This document shows, piece after piece, positions 1-11,426 of a stretch of 64,000 nucleotides of DNA. The stretch covers positions 8,134,501 to 8,198,500 of the forward strand of contig OV121087.1 in assembly GCA_921293015.1 (NCBI GenBank). The letters run 5' to 3'. Under the pieces are notes generated by a model that saw only the letters and a list, made by a program, of their open reading frames with translations, made no database searches and had not been told where the DNA came from. The translations under genes were made by a program, and so were the position numbers. Numbering within the stretch: the stretch's first letter is position 1; the number at the start of each line of letters is the position of its first letter. This DNA is from Phorcus lineatus. Taxonomy: Eukaryota; Mollusca; Gastropoda; Trochida; Trochidae.

Positions 1-733
1 TTCCTTTCAACCGCAAGGAATCAATGATCATGACAAGATTGTAGGCTGAAGTATCCACTCTGGTCTTCCTACTTTCATACACAAACAATTTAAATGTTAT
101 GAAATTTGATAATTTAATTCCTATTAAGTAAAGATTTGACATTTTACATTGTTTGGTCCTATACTCTGAAAGTGTTTGTAGATAGATTTTAAATCTTTTT
201 TTTTGCTTTAGAAGAAATCATTATGTCAAGTGCTTATCTCCCAACCTGGTCCTTCCATGGTTTTATCAATTTATGAATTCATTGTTTCAAGTTTTCAGTG
301 GAATAATGTGGGCAAGATATGTATTTTGAGAATATTTTTTACTAGTGCAATATCTTAGCTCTTTTTATCTCTGTTGAAAGTAAATTCAATAAAGAAGTTG
401 ATCATCCATAAAAAAATTACTTCTCTTCCTCAGTGCTAACCTATTTTGTTATTTATAGATAAAAAAGACATTGTGATTTGAATTTTAAAAATATATAAAA
501 AATTAGCCTTAAAAGTAAGATAAAATTAAAGATTTGAATGTAGAACCGACCATAATCTTCAAAAGACCAATTTCAAGAACTTTCGTAGATATGATTTGGG
601 GGAGGGTCATGAACAAAAATACGCTTAAATTGGAAGGGCCATGAAAAAAATTGCGACGAGTTGGGGAGGGCCACATTTTTATAGACAATCCAAAGAGAAA
701 AAAACATTAAATACATTACACAAAGATAAATAG
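1..733. other. AT-rich sequence downstream of the VWA5A-like gene, no gene seen
   Basis: I see no convincing coding region, RNA gene or mobile element here. The longest frames are short and lack recognisable motifs. Confidence 0.5.
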
Positions 734-840
734 GATATACAGCACACATCAGCACAGGGGGGCAACGCCTTCTTTTCCTGTGTGAGATACAAATATTGTT
801 ATATAGTGAGGAAACATCAACAACAATCCGAGATGACAAT

Positions 841-846
841 TTTATT
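841..846 (-). promoter_or_regulatory. possible poly(A) signal AATAAA of the VWA5A-like gene
   Basis: On the minus strand this is AATAAA, 161 nt downstream of the stop codon at 1,007. Position and sequence fit, but in AT-rich DNA such a hexamer is common by chance. Confidence 0.4.
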
Positions 847-1006
847 CGTTGAGACAATAATTATGTACGTTTATCAAAGTGATACCTCGGTGTTCCTTCC
901 AGTGTTTGGAACTTAACAGAGGTGAAAAAGGGCACTGACCTTCCAGTGTTTGAACCTTTTCGGGCTAGTAAATGAGCACTGAAATATCAGTGTTTGGGCC
1001 ACCAAG

Positions 1007-1216
1007 TCATTGAGACACGCCTTGCATACTACAATCAGTTCCAAAGAAAGCCTCCTGGACCTCCTTCATCAGTTTGTCCACCTCCTTCTGGTCTCCAAGC
1101 GTCCTCAGCAACCATTGCTTAGCCTTGTCGACCACCATCTCCCAAACTGAACGCTCCTCTGAACACTTCAAGGTGAGCCAGCACACAGCAGCACAGGTGG
1201 CCAGCACCTTTTTGTC
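1007..1216 (-). CDS. VWA5A-like: VWA5A-like exon 16 (C-terminus, stop codon)
   Basis: This 210-nt exon (residues about 717-785) begins DKKVLATCAAVCWLTLKC, then SVWEMVVDKAKQWLL, and ends with TGA at 1,007-1,009. It matches the WATxLAxxWL...WExxxxKAxxWL C-terminal helices of VWA5A. Phase 0 fits exon 15. The acceptor and first ~40 coding bases are also the unit of a local tandem repeat. Confidence 0.9.
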   Translation of the reverse strand, partial: DKKVLATCAAVCWLTLKCSEERSVWEMVVDKAKQWLLRTLGDQKEVDKLMKEVQEAFFGTDCSMQGVSQ

Positions 1217-1824
1217 CTGTGTGAGAAACATACAGTGTTACATTGAGAGAACTAGGATGTACAGGACACAACAGCACAGGTTGCCAGCTCTTTCTTGTCC
1301 TGTTTGAGATACATACAGTGTTACATAGAGAGAACTAGGAAGTCCAGCACACAGCAGCACAGTTGACCAGCACCTTCTTGTCCTGTTTGAGATACATAAA
1401 ACTAGGATATACAGCACACAGCAGCACATGTGGCAAGCACCTGTTTGTCTTGTATGACATACGGCCGACAACCTTTTCATGCTACAGCGTTTTGGGAATT
1501 GTTAAATAAGTACATTGTAAAGTGTGTTCCCTGTTTAGTGTAACGAATTACAATTATCAATATACTACAAGATAACACTCATCCTGATATACTAGGTTAT
1601 GTTTTGAACGAGTGCGTATCTTTACCCTCCGCGTATCTTTAACCAACACGGATGTAGATAACGTACCCGCACATGGCGATATATACAATGATACCATACC
1701 AAAGGGGTCAAAGGCAAAATTTGAAAATCGAATAGGTGTAACTCAAACCATAAATATGATACCATAAATGACAACAAAACAGACAAATTTTTTATTTCAT
1801 TTTATTTATACTTAATTATGATAG

Positions 1825-3347
1825 TAAACTCTTCAAAAAAAGAAACTTGACACTGACTTTCAAAGTTCAATATAAAGAATACAGATGCAAGTTAAACATT
1901 GAAATGAAAACTAAAACGCTGTTTGAAGATCTCTGTTCAGTAAATTTTATTCAGAATAAGCATGATCTTGAAATGCACAGGTGCACGAGTGTTTCAACAT
2001 CACAGGGGTGCACAAATGTCAGTATCGGGTATGGCCACCATTGGCATTGATTATTGCTTGGCACCGACGACCCATGGATGCAATCAAGTTGTCAATCACA
2101 GCCTGTGGAATGTTCTGCCATTCGTGCTGAAGTGCTGCAAGAAGTCCTGGAAGTGTTTGGGGTGGTGGATTCCTACTCCGCATGCGTCGATCCAGTTCGT
2201 CCCAGAGATGCTCAATTGGTGACAAATCTGGTGACCTGGCTGGCCATGGCAATGTCTGGACATTGTTACGCTGTAGTAAGGCTTGACAAACACGTGCAAC
2301 ATGTGGTCGAGCATTGTCTTGCTGAAAGAGACCACAATGGACATTGACGTGAGGAATAACGTAAGGCTGTAGGATCAAGTCCCTATACCGTACTCCTGTG
2401 AGGTTAACCACAACATGCACAAGGGGTGTCCTAACACCGTGACGAATCCCGGCCCACACCATGACACTCCCACCTCCAAATGGGACAACCTCCTGAACAC
2501 AGTTGACAGCATAACGTTCTCCACGACGTCGGTATACACGTGCTCGTCCATCACATTGTCGAAGCAGAAAACGGTACTCATCAGTGAAGAGAACGGTTCT
2601 CCACCTTGCACGTGTCACATCTCATCCTCTGTTGACACCACTGGAGACGTTCCGCCAGATGACGTTGCGTTAAAACGGGACGTCGAACCGGTCGTCGTGG
2701 AAAAAGTCCAGCCTCTCTCAGCCTGTTGCGTACCGTTTGGTCGGAAATTCGACGCAGGCCTGGTATCTGCGTTGTTGTTGACGTTGCTGTCCTGGTGCGT
2801 TCCCGAAGGTGGAGCAGTCGGATGTACCGATCTTGGGCCCGAGTAGTCACCCTTGGTCTGCCTGACCTTGGCCTATCATCAACGCTGTTTCGGGTGTTGA
2901 AACGGGTCCACAATGAAGAGATGGTCCGTCTGGACACGCCAAAGTGTGTTTCAACATCTCGATGCGTCGCTCCTGCTTGCAGTCTGCCAATAGCGTTGTT
3001 GCGTTGCCCTCTTTTCAGTCTTGGCATTCTTCAGGTCGCTGTACCGATGTTGTGTAGTCTGAATGAACTGCGGCTGATATGGCTTTTTATACCCCTAAAG
3101 CAGGCGTGTCTGCATGTAAACCTTCATGATCCCATGCTGCACGTGCTTTGGCCGAAAATGCATTTGGACGAATCGCTCGTTTTCGTCCCTGAACACAACA
3201 TAAACTTTTTGGGCCATTGTTTTTGGTAAATTTACACTTTTGAGCAAGCCTTTCTTTAAATTACAGGTATGTATCATAAACAAAATTGACCCGTTTCGAA
3301 AAAATCAATTTCGCATGAATGTCAAGTTTCTTTTTTTGAAGAGTTTA
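1825..3347 (-). mobile_element. Tc1-like DNA transposon in intron 15
   Basis: The ends are 25-bp perfect inverted repeats (1,827-1,851 and 3,321-3,345) starting AACTCTTCAAAAAAAG, each bordered by TA, the Tc1/mariner target duplication. Total length is about 1.5 kb, close to a full-length Tc1 element. The interior encodes a Tc1 transposase on the minus strand in two frames. Perfect terminal repeats suggest a fairly recent insertion. Confidence 0.93.
2019..3027 (-). pseudogene. Tc1-type transposase (DD34E), frameshifted
   Basis: The N-terminal part (2,581-3,027) has helix-turn-helix DNA-binding regions, with GVSRRTISSLWTRF and the RSGRPR linker typical of Tc1 transposases. The C-terminal part (2,019-2,618, a different frame) carries the catalytic core: LFTDEYRF (first Asp), QQDNARPH (second Asp) and SPDLSPIEHLWDELD (Glu), with 34 residues between second Asp and Glu. 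The two frames overlap around 2,618-2,630, where a single indel separates them. The catalytic residues remain, but the protein cannot be made in one piece, so this copy is non-autonomous. Confidence 0.92.
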
Positions 3348-3933
3348 TTATTAATTCCGTAGGAATGCAACAAATAAAAAAAATGAGAAAGACTTAGGGC
3401 TGGAACAAAAAGGGGAATGAAGGAAGTAAAGATATATTCATGTTTACTTATTCTGACAAAATCTAACAAAGAGCCTTATGCATGATGTTCAGTTGTGCGA
3501 ATGGCATATCATGTTACGAGAGTGTATGAAAGGATCAGTTTGATATTTAAGCTATCGATCTATTGGAAGATTTTGGTTTGGATGACGATTTGATTGTTTG
3601 TATCGATGTTGTAACACAGTGACGTAGTGCGGTATGATTCCCGCTTCAGTGACCACAGCATTCTTACCATTTCGACTCTAAGCACCATTTAGTTGGCGTT
3701 AAAAGAAATCTACGAAAGTGGCCACGAGGAATTAGACTTGATCCTTCAAAGTATCAACGGGATTTGAAAAATACCTGTGGCTTATTTGAGAGGAACTTCT
3801 AAAAACCACAGTGAAACAACGAGAGATATGATGGAAGGCATTTTGAAGAAGGGCTACGCTTTAAATCTTTCAAGATAACTAGACGTTCCCTGTAAAGACT
3901 TGTATTCAGTTATCAATTTGGTATAAAGATTAC

Positions 3934-4046
3934 CTTTCTGGTGCTTCCCTTCAGCAAAGCGTCTACGGTCACTTTGATTACAGCTGACAAACACTCATCT
4001 AGTTCCCAGGACCCATTGAATGTTTGTAGCATCACCATTTCAGCGG
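3934..4046 (-). CDS. VWA5A-like: VWA5A-like exon 15 (C-terminal region)
   Basis: This 113-nt exon (residues about 679-716) follows acceptor cgttcacag. It encodes MVMLQTFNGSWELDECLSAV then KVTVDALLKGSTRK, matching the family's LIxxQxxNGSWxLxExLxxxL motif. Donor gtaatc, phase 0. The Tc1 element lies in the intron that follows. Confidence 0.9.
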
Positions 4047-4471
4047 CTGTGAACGTGTAATGAAGTGAAAAGTAAAAGTGAATACTAAACGTTAAAACAT
4101 TTCTTCAAGGGTTACATTACGTTTAACCAAGGACCGAAGGAGAAGGAGCCGAAGTCTAACAAGGAAATTATATATCCCCCTGTCACATATTGACGGAATG
4201 TTATAACGCATTGATCTTACCCAATGATTGCAACTCTGTGTCTCAATGATGTTGTAAAACGTTTGGATTAAATACTGAAATTAGCCGAGGGCTCAAAAAA
4301 CGAGCTCAGGTGTCATAAGTCAAAAGTCAACAAACAAAGGTCATCGGGGTCTTTTGTCTCGGTGACAAGATTAAGTGGGTTTCATATCTTGCTATAAATT
4401 GCATCATTCATACTTGGGGAAAACAGCACCTATTATTTCGAAGGTGACGTAATTGTTTTCCATCAGATATG

Positions 4472-5607
4472 TACGAGGGGATATAAAAAAAAGTTTCAAT
4501 TATCACACAGAATATACTGGTGAATTCGGACCAAATGGTCACTGTAGCATAAATGATCCTTGTCTAGTTACTGGGTCAACAATCGTTTTCGCGACAGCCA
4601 GTTTAACGTCTGTTGACCAACTGGCACAGTACCCCCTATTATGGAGAAAATTGAAGCGCGCAGTGTAATTAAGTTTTTACATTTGAAGGGCTATACTGCA
4701 CGTCAAATTCATGATGAGATGAAATCTGTTTATGACAATGGAAGCCCATCCTATGACACTGTTGTGAGATGGAAAAGGAATTTCCAAACAGGCCACGTGT
4801 CACTCGCCGCTGAGTCAAGAAGTGGATGCCCCTCACTTACTGATGATATGGATGTCATCAAGAAGGTTGAGACGCTGGTTCAAGAAAATCGCCGCGTAAC
4901 TCTACAAATGATAATGCATGAAACAGGTCTGAGTTATGGCAGTGCATGGAACATACTCCATAACCAGTTGCATTTGTCCAAAGTGTCAGCACGCTGGGTT
5001 CCTCGCTTACTGACTCCATTGCAAAAACAGAATTGAAGGGATATGTCACGGCAGGCATTGGAGCTTCTGGAACAAGACGAAGAGGATTTCTTCAAACGTC
5101 TTGTTACCATGGATGAATGCTGGGTCTATCAGTATAATCCTGAGACAAAAGAGATGAGCAAAGAGTGGAAGCATGCTACGTCATCACCTCCCAAAAAGGC
5201 CAAGGTGCAAAAGTGTGAAGGAAATCTCATGGTGTCTGTTTTTTGGGATTATCGTGGAGTGTTACTGACAGATTATCTAGCAGGTGGCTTTGAAATCCTA
5301 CCACATCCTCCCTATTCACCCGATCTTGCACCAAGTGACTTCTTCTTGTTCCCCGAGATTTAAAATCCACTTTGTGGACGTCGTTTTGAGGACACCAATG
5401 ACATCATTCGAGAGGTAGAGACTTGGTTTTCCGTGAAATCAGGGGTCTTCTACTCAGACGGTCTGCGCAAGGTCAAGAAGCGATGTGGAAAATGTGTATC
5501 TCTGGATGGTGACTATGTAGAGGAGTCTCAAAAACATGAGGACAAAATAAAGTTTGTACCCTTGATATGGGTTTGTGATAATCGAAAATTTTTGATATTC
5601 CCTCGTA
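4472..5607 (+). mobile_element. mariner DNA transposon, internally deleted, in intron 14
   Basis: Imperfect inverted repeats of about 33-35 bp begin TACGAGGG at 4,472 and end CCCTCGTA at 5,607, both reaching ATTATCAC inward. TA borders fit a mariner target duplication. The length of 1.14 kb is shorter than the usual ~1.3 kb, consistent with an internal deletion. The insertion is in opposite orientation to the host gene. Confidence 0.9.
4641..5531 (+). pseudogene. mariner transposase, two nonsense codons and loss of the second catalytic Asp
   Basis: A single frame runs from MEKIEARSVIKFLHLKGYTA (4,641), through the DNA-binding region with the RSGCPS linker and the catalytic-domain motif VTMDECWVYQY, to PYSPDLAPSDFFLFP and SLDGDYVEE near 5,524. 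It is interrupted by in-frame TGA at 5,034-5,036 (where the family often has Arg, so a CGA to TGA change is likely) and TAA at 5,361-5,363. Between LLTDYLAGG and ILPHPPYSP about 55-60 residues are missing, including the block with the second catalytic Asp. The copy is therefore dead. Confidence 0.9.
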
Positions 5608-6250
5608 TTGCAAGTCCGGAGCACGAGCTCTTTATATTACATTTCATAACAATTTGTTAGTGTTTGGTGACCTATTGAAGAGGGTGATATCAATATTATA
5701 CACGGTCACGTGTACCAGTAGTAGACCGAGATTCTTACCGAGAAAGACATTGTTTCTTAAACTTGATTGGAATGTAAAGATTCAAAACGTCATGTTTCCA
5801 AAGGCAAAAGGCAAATTGTCAAAACATTTCCAAATACAGAAGATGAAAAAATATCACTCTTATATATTTTGAATTTTATGACAAATATTTCATCACGAGT
5901 TAATTGATGTTATCGCTTACTTGTTTACATAAATAGTTGATATATTATTGACAGGAAGCTAAAAGGATGATGTTAAGACTCGCACTGTGTAGAATAATGT
6001 ACTACAGATAATAACAAGATTAAGAGGGTTGCATTAAAAAAGGGCATTTGTTCTATTGGGAAAACATGGACATTTGCCCTCCTTGCATTCAATCCTTCGT
6101 TTAGAGTTGATTGATAATGTGTGTAAAACATTAAAGATCTGAATCACTTAATGACACTCAAACCAAACCCTTATTTGAGGTAATTCTGTGTTGAATGTGA
6201 AAAACAAGATACTAAAAATAAATAATTGCCTTATGTTTGTGGCAAACTAC

Positions 6251-6360
6251 CTTTTGATTGAAACTTGATTTGATTTCCTATTGGTGATGTGTTTTGGGAC
6301 ACACAACCGCTGTTTCCACAATCTCTTTCGGATTTGCTGTCGTATTTAAACGGCTTTGCT
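6251..6360 (-). CDS. VWA5A-like: VWA5A-like exon 14 (low-similarity segment)
   Basis: This 110-nt exon (residues about 642-678) lies between acceptor catttacag and donor gtagtt. It encodes a polar segment including KPFKYDSKSERDCGNSGC and NQIKFQSK. I recognise no motif; the call rests on splice sites, an open frame and both phases fitting exons 13 and 15. Vertebrate VWA5A also has a poorly conserved linker here. Confidence 0.72.
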
Positions 6361-7133
6361 CTGTAAATGAAAAAAATAACATTACAATTGTTATCAGATT
6401 GAAGAATTGGAAAAAGTTACAAAAATATACAGGGATTGGTCTCTAATAATCACTGGACAAACGTTATGGATATGGTGAATAAGACGATTGAAGTTAATTA
6501 GAAGGAATAAATTTAAAATATTGTAGGAAAGCATAAGTTATTTTTGTGATATGGATAATAAAAAAATAACCTTTGGTCCCCGTTGGTCCGTGGTCTCCGT
6601 TTATATCTACTGAAGGTGCAAACGTCCGTTGCTTTTATCATCATACAAATGATACAACTCATGTATAAATGAATCATATTACTATGTACTATATGAAAAA
6701 CGATAAATTTAACCTACATGTAAATGCTGATACTTTAATAAGTACAAGAATACGACGGAACGTTTAAAACTATAAATAAACCCCGACATTAGAAGTTGTT
6801 TGCTTCTCTCGTAGTACAGTGTGATGCAGCATCTTTGTAGCAGTGTCGCCGGAGCCGCCAAGCGAAATGACGCTCGTACAAAGATGGTACATCAGGCCGT
6901 AGTACCCTAGGAATGATGATGACGAGGTTGGAGAGTTTACAAACGCTTCCAGCATAACTGATTTCGTATTTGCACCCAGAGGAAGAAGCTTTAAGCATAC
7001 AACGAATTTCACCTACCGTCTAGTTTTATTTGATCTAGTTTCATATGCCTGAAAACTCCTGGCACATCATGCTTGATAATGATATACATTAATTTATATA
7101 TATCAAAATATCGTCGAGAGCATTATATATGGT

Positions 7134-7135
7134 AA

Positions 7136-7202
<67 letters not shown>

Positions 7203-7240
7203 TGATAATCATAATAATAATAATAATAATAATAATAAAA
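7134..7240. repeat. (TAA)n microsatellite in intron 13
   Basis: A nearly uninterrupted run of TAA trinucleotides spans about 100 bp, with one short interruption near 7,196-7,212. The remainder of intron 13 (6,361-8,300) shows no recognisable element. Confidence 0.95.
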
Positions 7241-8300
7241 CGGAAATGAAGGAAACTGATTATTCAATTAATATCACGTGTTTTTGCGTGTTTTTTTATA
7301 TTCAAATTGTATTTGATTGAGATATTTTGTATACAGCAAACGATTTACACTGTCTACAATATAACGGAACTTTCGAAAATTACCCAAGTGAAAAATCGCA
7401 AAAAATATTTTAAACCGACATGATAGGGTTATTTATTTAAAACATTTATAACATGAAGTTACATTCTGAAGAGCGTTTTAGAGCTGTCACTTTATCAATA
7501 TCATCTTTGAGCGCGATGGAAAGTGTACAATTCTTACAATTTCTCACCTTCGAGCACTCACCCGACTGCGATTAGTTTTTACTATTTAACTACAACGATT
7601 AAAAACGGTAATTCTAGTTTCCTAACACCTTTAAAAATACATATTCAGTTACATCAATGAAAAACAATTGTCATGGAATGTTTTTTCAACCGTTTATGTA
7701 TACAACCACTGAAACATATCGCCTTTATCGGTTTTGGTTTGCCCCCGGAAGTAAAGTTGACAAATTGGCATGGTGCTATCGCCGCTCTGAGCAAGCGCAT
7801 GCGCCTTATTTGATTGACAGGCTGGGTCGATCTATTCAACAACATCTTATGAATGTCGACACGTGATTTGATTTTTAGCGTTCCAACGGCCTTGACCCTA
7901 AACGTAAACAAATAGTGTCTGAAATGTTCTTAGTAGTATTACATATATGCCATACTCAGCATTCAAATATGTTTGAAAACAATTTTATGTAAATTCGATA
8001 TAGTGTGCCAGGTATAAGAAAGTTCCAAATAAGGCATAATAAGTTAGAAAATCATGTCTGAAATAACAATTTACGAAATCAGGTAATAGAACTTATTCAA
8101 ACCCTGAACACCGCTTGCGTCATTATGTAACTTCATCCTGGCGTTGTGTGACACCTCGTCTTGGCGAGGAGCTGTTGTTATGACAGAAAATTGTACACAG
8201 TAAGAGATGATGGTCGTGAGGTACATCAGGTATATCGGAAGTCAGCCAAACGAAAATCTAACTGTAAGGTAAGATCAAACTTGATAATTGGTTGACTTAC

Positions 8301-8553
8301 GCTTTCCAAGTCTCAATCATGCCTAGTTCACTTTCTCTCTTCATTGAAGTAGCGTCGTATACATTGGGAGGGCAACTGTATTTTTTGTTGGTGCGGCGGA
8401 TCTGTCTTGGTGGAGGTGCAACGTGATATGTGAGAGCTTCTTTTATCTTTTCGTTACTGCAGTTGACTACTCCAACAAATGATGTATGTTTAGAGATGAT
8501 GTTACTGGCAATACTTGTAAGAATTATCTCCCTTTTCTTCTTACCTTCAGAAT
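8301..8553 (-). CDS. VWA5A-like: VWA5A-like exon 13
   Basis: This 253-nt exon (residues about 558-641) starts DSEGKKKREIILTSIASNII, then SKHTSFVGVV, the family's conserved 'ISxxTSFVAV' element. It is followed by a variable, proline- and lysine-rich stretch. Acceptor gtttcag, strong donor gtaagt, phase 2. Confidence 0.9.
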
Positions 8554-8904
8554 CTGAAACCACCCATTGCATACTCATCATAAACGAATAATGTTATAAA
8601 CAGGAACCAAATAAAGAGCATTAAAATTTTTGGGGGATAAGTTTTGTAAATTCTTTGATGTAGGGTTTTATTAAAGTCATACGATTCTGACATTTAACAA
8701 TGCTATATTTTGGATTACACTTTTTGCAATCGTAATATTGTACCTAGATAGATTTGGTGAGCTATTGGTCCGGTCAGTGTTTAATCATCCATACATTGCT
8801 TGGCGTCTATGACACCAGGGTTGATGGATAAATTTCAAAATTTAAGATTGTATACCGATTTGCATGGAATTTCACGCCAAACAATTGTGGATTCTCCATA
8901 TGGT

Positions 8905-9235
8905 CACATAAGCTACATATTGTTTCATAAGCTATAGCTACATATAGTCACATGAGCTACATATAGTCACATATGTTACATATAGTCACATAAGTTACAT
9001 ATAGTCACATAAGTTACATATAGTCTCATAAGTTACATATAGTCTCATAAGTTACATATAGTCACATGAGCTACATATAGTCACATGAGCTACATATTGT
9101 CTCATAAGCTACATATAGTCTCATAAGCTACATATAGTCTCATAAGCTACATATAGTCACATAAGCTACATATAATCAAATGGGCTACAGATAGTCACAT
9201 AAGCTACATATAGTCTCATAAGCCACATATAAATA
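8905..9235. repeat. 19-bp minisatellite, left part (intron 12)
   Basis: Tandem units of the type CACATAAGCTACATATAGT repeat about 17 times with small variants (CACATGAGC, CTCATAAGC). The array continues beyond the LINE fragment at 9,236-9,784. Confidence 0.95.
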
Positions 9236-9784
9236 AAATAATAAATAAATAGTCCATTTGTAATGCGCAATGTCTCCATGTTAAGACATGCTCGTAGCGC
9301 AGAGAGAAAAAGCCTGGGTGAAAAGATGAGTTTTCAACAGCCTCTTAAAAACAGTCAGGGATGAGGCTGTCTTTATTTCAATTGGAAGAGGATTCCAAAG
9401 TTTGGCTGCTGATGAAGAGAAAGATCGTTCTCCGTAAGTTTTCAGTTTTGTATTTGGCACTTGGAGCAGATGTTGGGATGCGGATCTGAGTGATCTGGCA
9501 GGATTGTGAGCCTTTATGAGTTCCTGAAGGTGAGTTGGAGCTGTACCAGTGATACATTGGTATGTGACTAGTTTAACTGCTGCTTCTTTTGTTATGAATT
9601 TCCGGATCTTGCCAATATTGCGGAGTTGAAGGTAGCATGTTTGAGTGGTGAAGTTAACATGGGACTCCATGCAGAGATCAGTGTCCAGGATGACGCCAAG
9701 ATTCTTAACCTTACTGCTGAGGGGAATCTCACTTGGTCCAACTGTTACTGAACTGATGTTTGCATTCAACCGCCTATTCTTTGG
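9236..9784 (-). mobile_element. CR1-like non-LTR retrotransposon 3' fragment inside a minisatellite
   Basis: On the minus strand, frame 9,281-9,769 encodes the post-RT C-terminus of a CR1-type LINE: SSKVKNLGVILDTDL, then TYGERSFSSSAAKLWNPLPI and FKRLLKTHLF. About 100 residues normally lying between KEAAVKLV and TYQCITGTAPTHL are missing, so the fragment has an internal deletion as well as loss of everything upstream. The 3' end has an ATAAATAAAT-type tail. The minisatellite resumes on both sides. Clade assignment beyond CR1-like is uncertain. Confidence 0.8.
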
Positions 9785-10176
9785 TCCGATTAGTCACATA
9801 AGGTACTTATAGTCACATAAGTTACATAAAGTCTCATAAGCTACATATACTCACATAAGCTACATATAGTCACATAAGCTACATATAGTCGCATAAGCTA
9901 CATATAGTCACATACGGAACATATGGTCACATAAGCTACATACAATCACATGAGCTACATATAGTCACATAAGGAACATATGGTCACATAAGCTGCATAT
10001 AGTCAAATGAGCTACATATGGTCACATTAGCTACATTTAGTCACATAAGCTACATATGGTCACATAGGCTACATTTAGTCACATAAGCACCATATGGTCA
10101 CATAGGCTACGTATAGTTACATGAGCTACATTTAGTCACATAATCTACATATGGTCACACAAGTAACATATGGTCA
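9785..10176. repeat. 19-bp minisatellite, right part (intron 12)
   Basis: The same 19-bp unit as at 8,905-9,235 (for example CACATAAGCTACATATGGT) repeats about 20 times and stops roughly 10 bp from the exon 12 donor. Units here are more variable (ggaacat, gccacat, aggctac) than in the left part. Confidence 0.95.
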
Positions 10177-10186
10177 CCCAACATAC

Positions 10187-10355
10187 CGATCGCTTCTAGT
10201 TCGAGGTCCTTGATCAGCCCCTTCATGGACATCCTGTGTACGAACTGACCAGAGTTGATCAGGGCGTCTCTTTGTAAGTCAAACTCCATTGTGTGGTTGA
10301 AATTCGTCCCTGAAATCTTTCCTGATAGATGAGCTTTCCCTTTTGAAGATTCCGC
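10187..10355 (-). CDS. VWA5A-like: VWA5A-like exon 12
   Basis: This 169-nt exon (residues about 502-557) encodes SGKISGTNFNHTMEFDLQRD, then FVHRMSMKGLIKDLELEAI. It matches the family's G...F...V.F.L...........HRLAAKxLIxxLE region. It ends in phase 1 at donor gtatgt, only about 10 bp from the minisatellite in the next intron. Confidence 0.87.
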
Positions 10356-10715
10356 CTTAGATAGAAAAGTAATCTAGAGGCTTTTTAGATACACGGAACA
10401 TGATTGAAATATTCGTCACACTTGTAACACACACTTGGTGCATGTCAGTTATATATACACTTCATAATTTCTATTTACTGTGTTTGTATTACCAAAAAGA
10501 AAATTTCATTTGGTTCACATGAGACAAGATATGCTTTACGGTACAATTATCATAATGCTTTCTTTTTTAATATGCTTCACACGAGACAAGATATATATGC
10601 TTTCCAAATTTTCGAGGACAATAATGATAATGGTTTATCATTTATCGTATTCTCTTTATTAACGAAAGTTACAGGTATATTGATGTTTTCTTTGTTGTTC
10701 TGATTATAAACTCAC

Positions 10716-10877
10716 CTGGCCATTCAAAAAGACAAATATGGAGGTCCTCCGTCCATTGAAGATGACCGGCATCTCCCTGGGAAGCATCAGATCCACAGTG
10801 AGTCCGGGAGGAAGGTCAAGGTCAAGTGCTATGTCAGTAGCAGCAGGCTGACAGGCAAGTTTCAGCAGTTTCATCAC
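10716..10877 (-). CDS. VWA5A-like: VWA5A-like exon 11 (post-VWA region)
   Basis: This 162-nt exon (residues about 448-501) encodes VMKLLKLACQPAATDIALDL then LPPGLTVDLMLPREMPVIFN and ends FLNGQ. It corresponds to the family's LPPG...Q.P.IF.G.R segment. Acceptor catcctcag and donor gtgagt, phase 0 on both sides. Confidence 0.9.
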
Positions 10878-11311
10878 CTGAGGATGAAATACCGACAGTC
10901 ATGTACCGTAACTTTCATCTTCATCTATGGAATAATCTTTTCTAATGACACAGAGGATAGTTTAACATGACAGTATTCAATGTCATTTATCGCTGTTAAA
11001 GTCAGGAAATACATTGCAACATTAACAGAATGTGCTCAGTCGGATGTATTAAACATCAACGAAAGATATAGTTCATAAAGATCATCCTTTAGTAATTTCA
11101 AATATCTTAGAATTTGCCAACATGTTGTGACAGTTTATATTGGGACGGCTAGACAGCAGGTATCTATATCCTTCTTTTCGGATGTACTGCAAATATTTCA
11201 AGAAGATCAGTCATTCTTAAAAAAAGTGCTTAAAAATCTTTACTACAGATTGTCATATATCATACAGTTACTGCTATATAAGTATTTTCCATCAAAAACA
11301 ACGTGAACCAC

Positions 11312-11426
11312 CTTCTGCTGCAGGTTGAGACTGCCAGTGACGAATTCAGCTTCTCCATCTCCTGCTTTAGCGACTTTCCTGACGAGAGACGTGGACACTC
11401 CGTCTCCGATACCAACCGTGAATACC
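11312..11426 (-). CDS. VWA5A-like: VWA5A-like exon 10 (end of VWA domain)
   Basis: This 115-nt exon (residues about 409-447) completes an Arg codon with exon 9 and reads VFTVGIGDGVSTSLVRKVAK then EAEFVTGSLNLQQK. It matches the FxxGIGxGxSTSL...GGxxEFITG segment of VWA5A. The donor gtggtt is weak but phase 0 fits exon 11. Confidence 0.92.

Larger units (their letters stand above)
734..1465 (-). repeat. exon-16-derived tandem repeat, unit about 80 bp
   Basis: On the minus strand each unit contains an acceptor-like cag followed by GACAAGAAGGTGCTGGC, then a run rich in TGTGCTGCTGTGTGCTGG, then a spacer with tacagtgttacat. One degenerate copy lies at about 734-812. One copy is the genuine start of exon 16 (about 1,177-1,216). 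Three more lie upstream at about 1,260-1,340, 1,340-1,405 and 1,406-1,465. Because the exon part aligns with conserved VWA5A protein, the exon is probably the source and the repeats are derived from it. Confidence 0.75.

Noticed and set aside
2054..2846. Plus-strand frames over the Tc1 element
   Set aside because: They are antisense shadows of the transposase and show no own motif.
6770..7012. 80-codon and 69-codon frames in intron 13 as an exon
   Set aside because: No family similarity, and phases of exons 13 and 14 already join without it.
7654..7911. 85-codon minus-strand frame
   Set aside because: No motif, no flanking splice sites in suitable phase.
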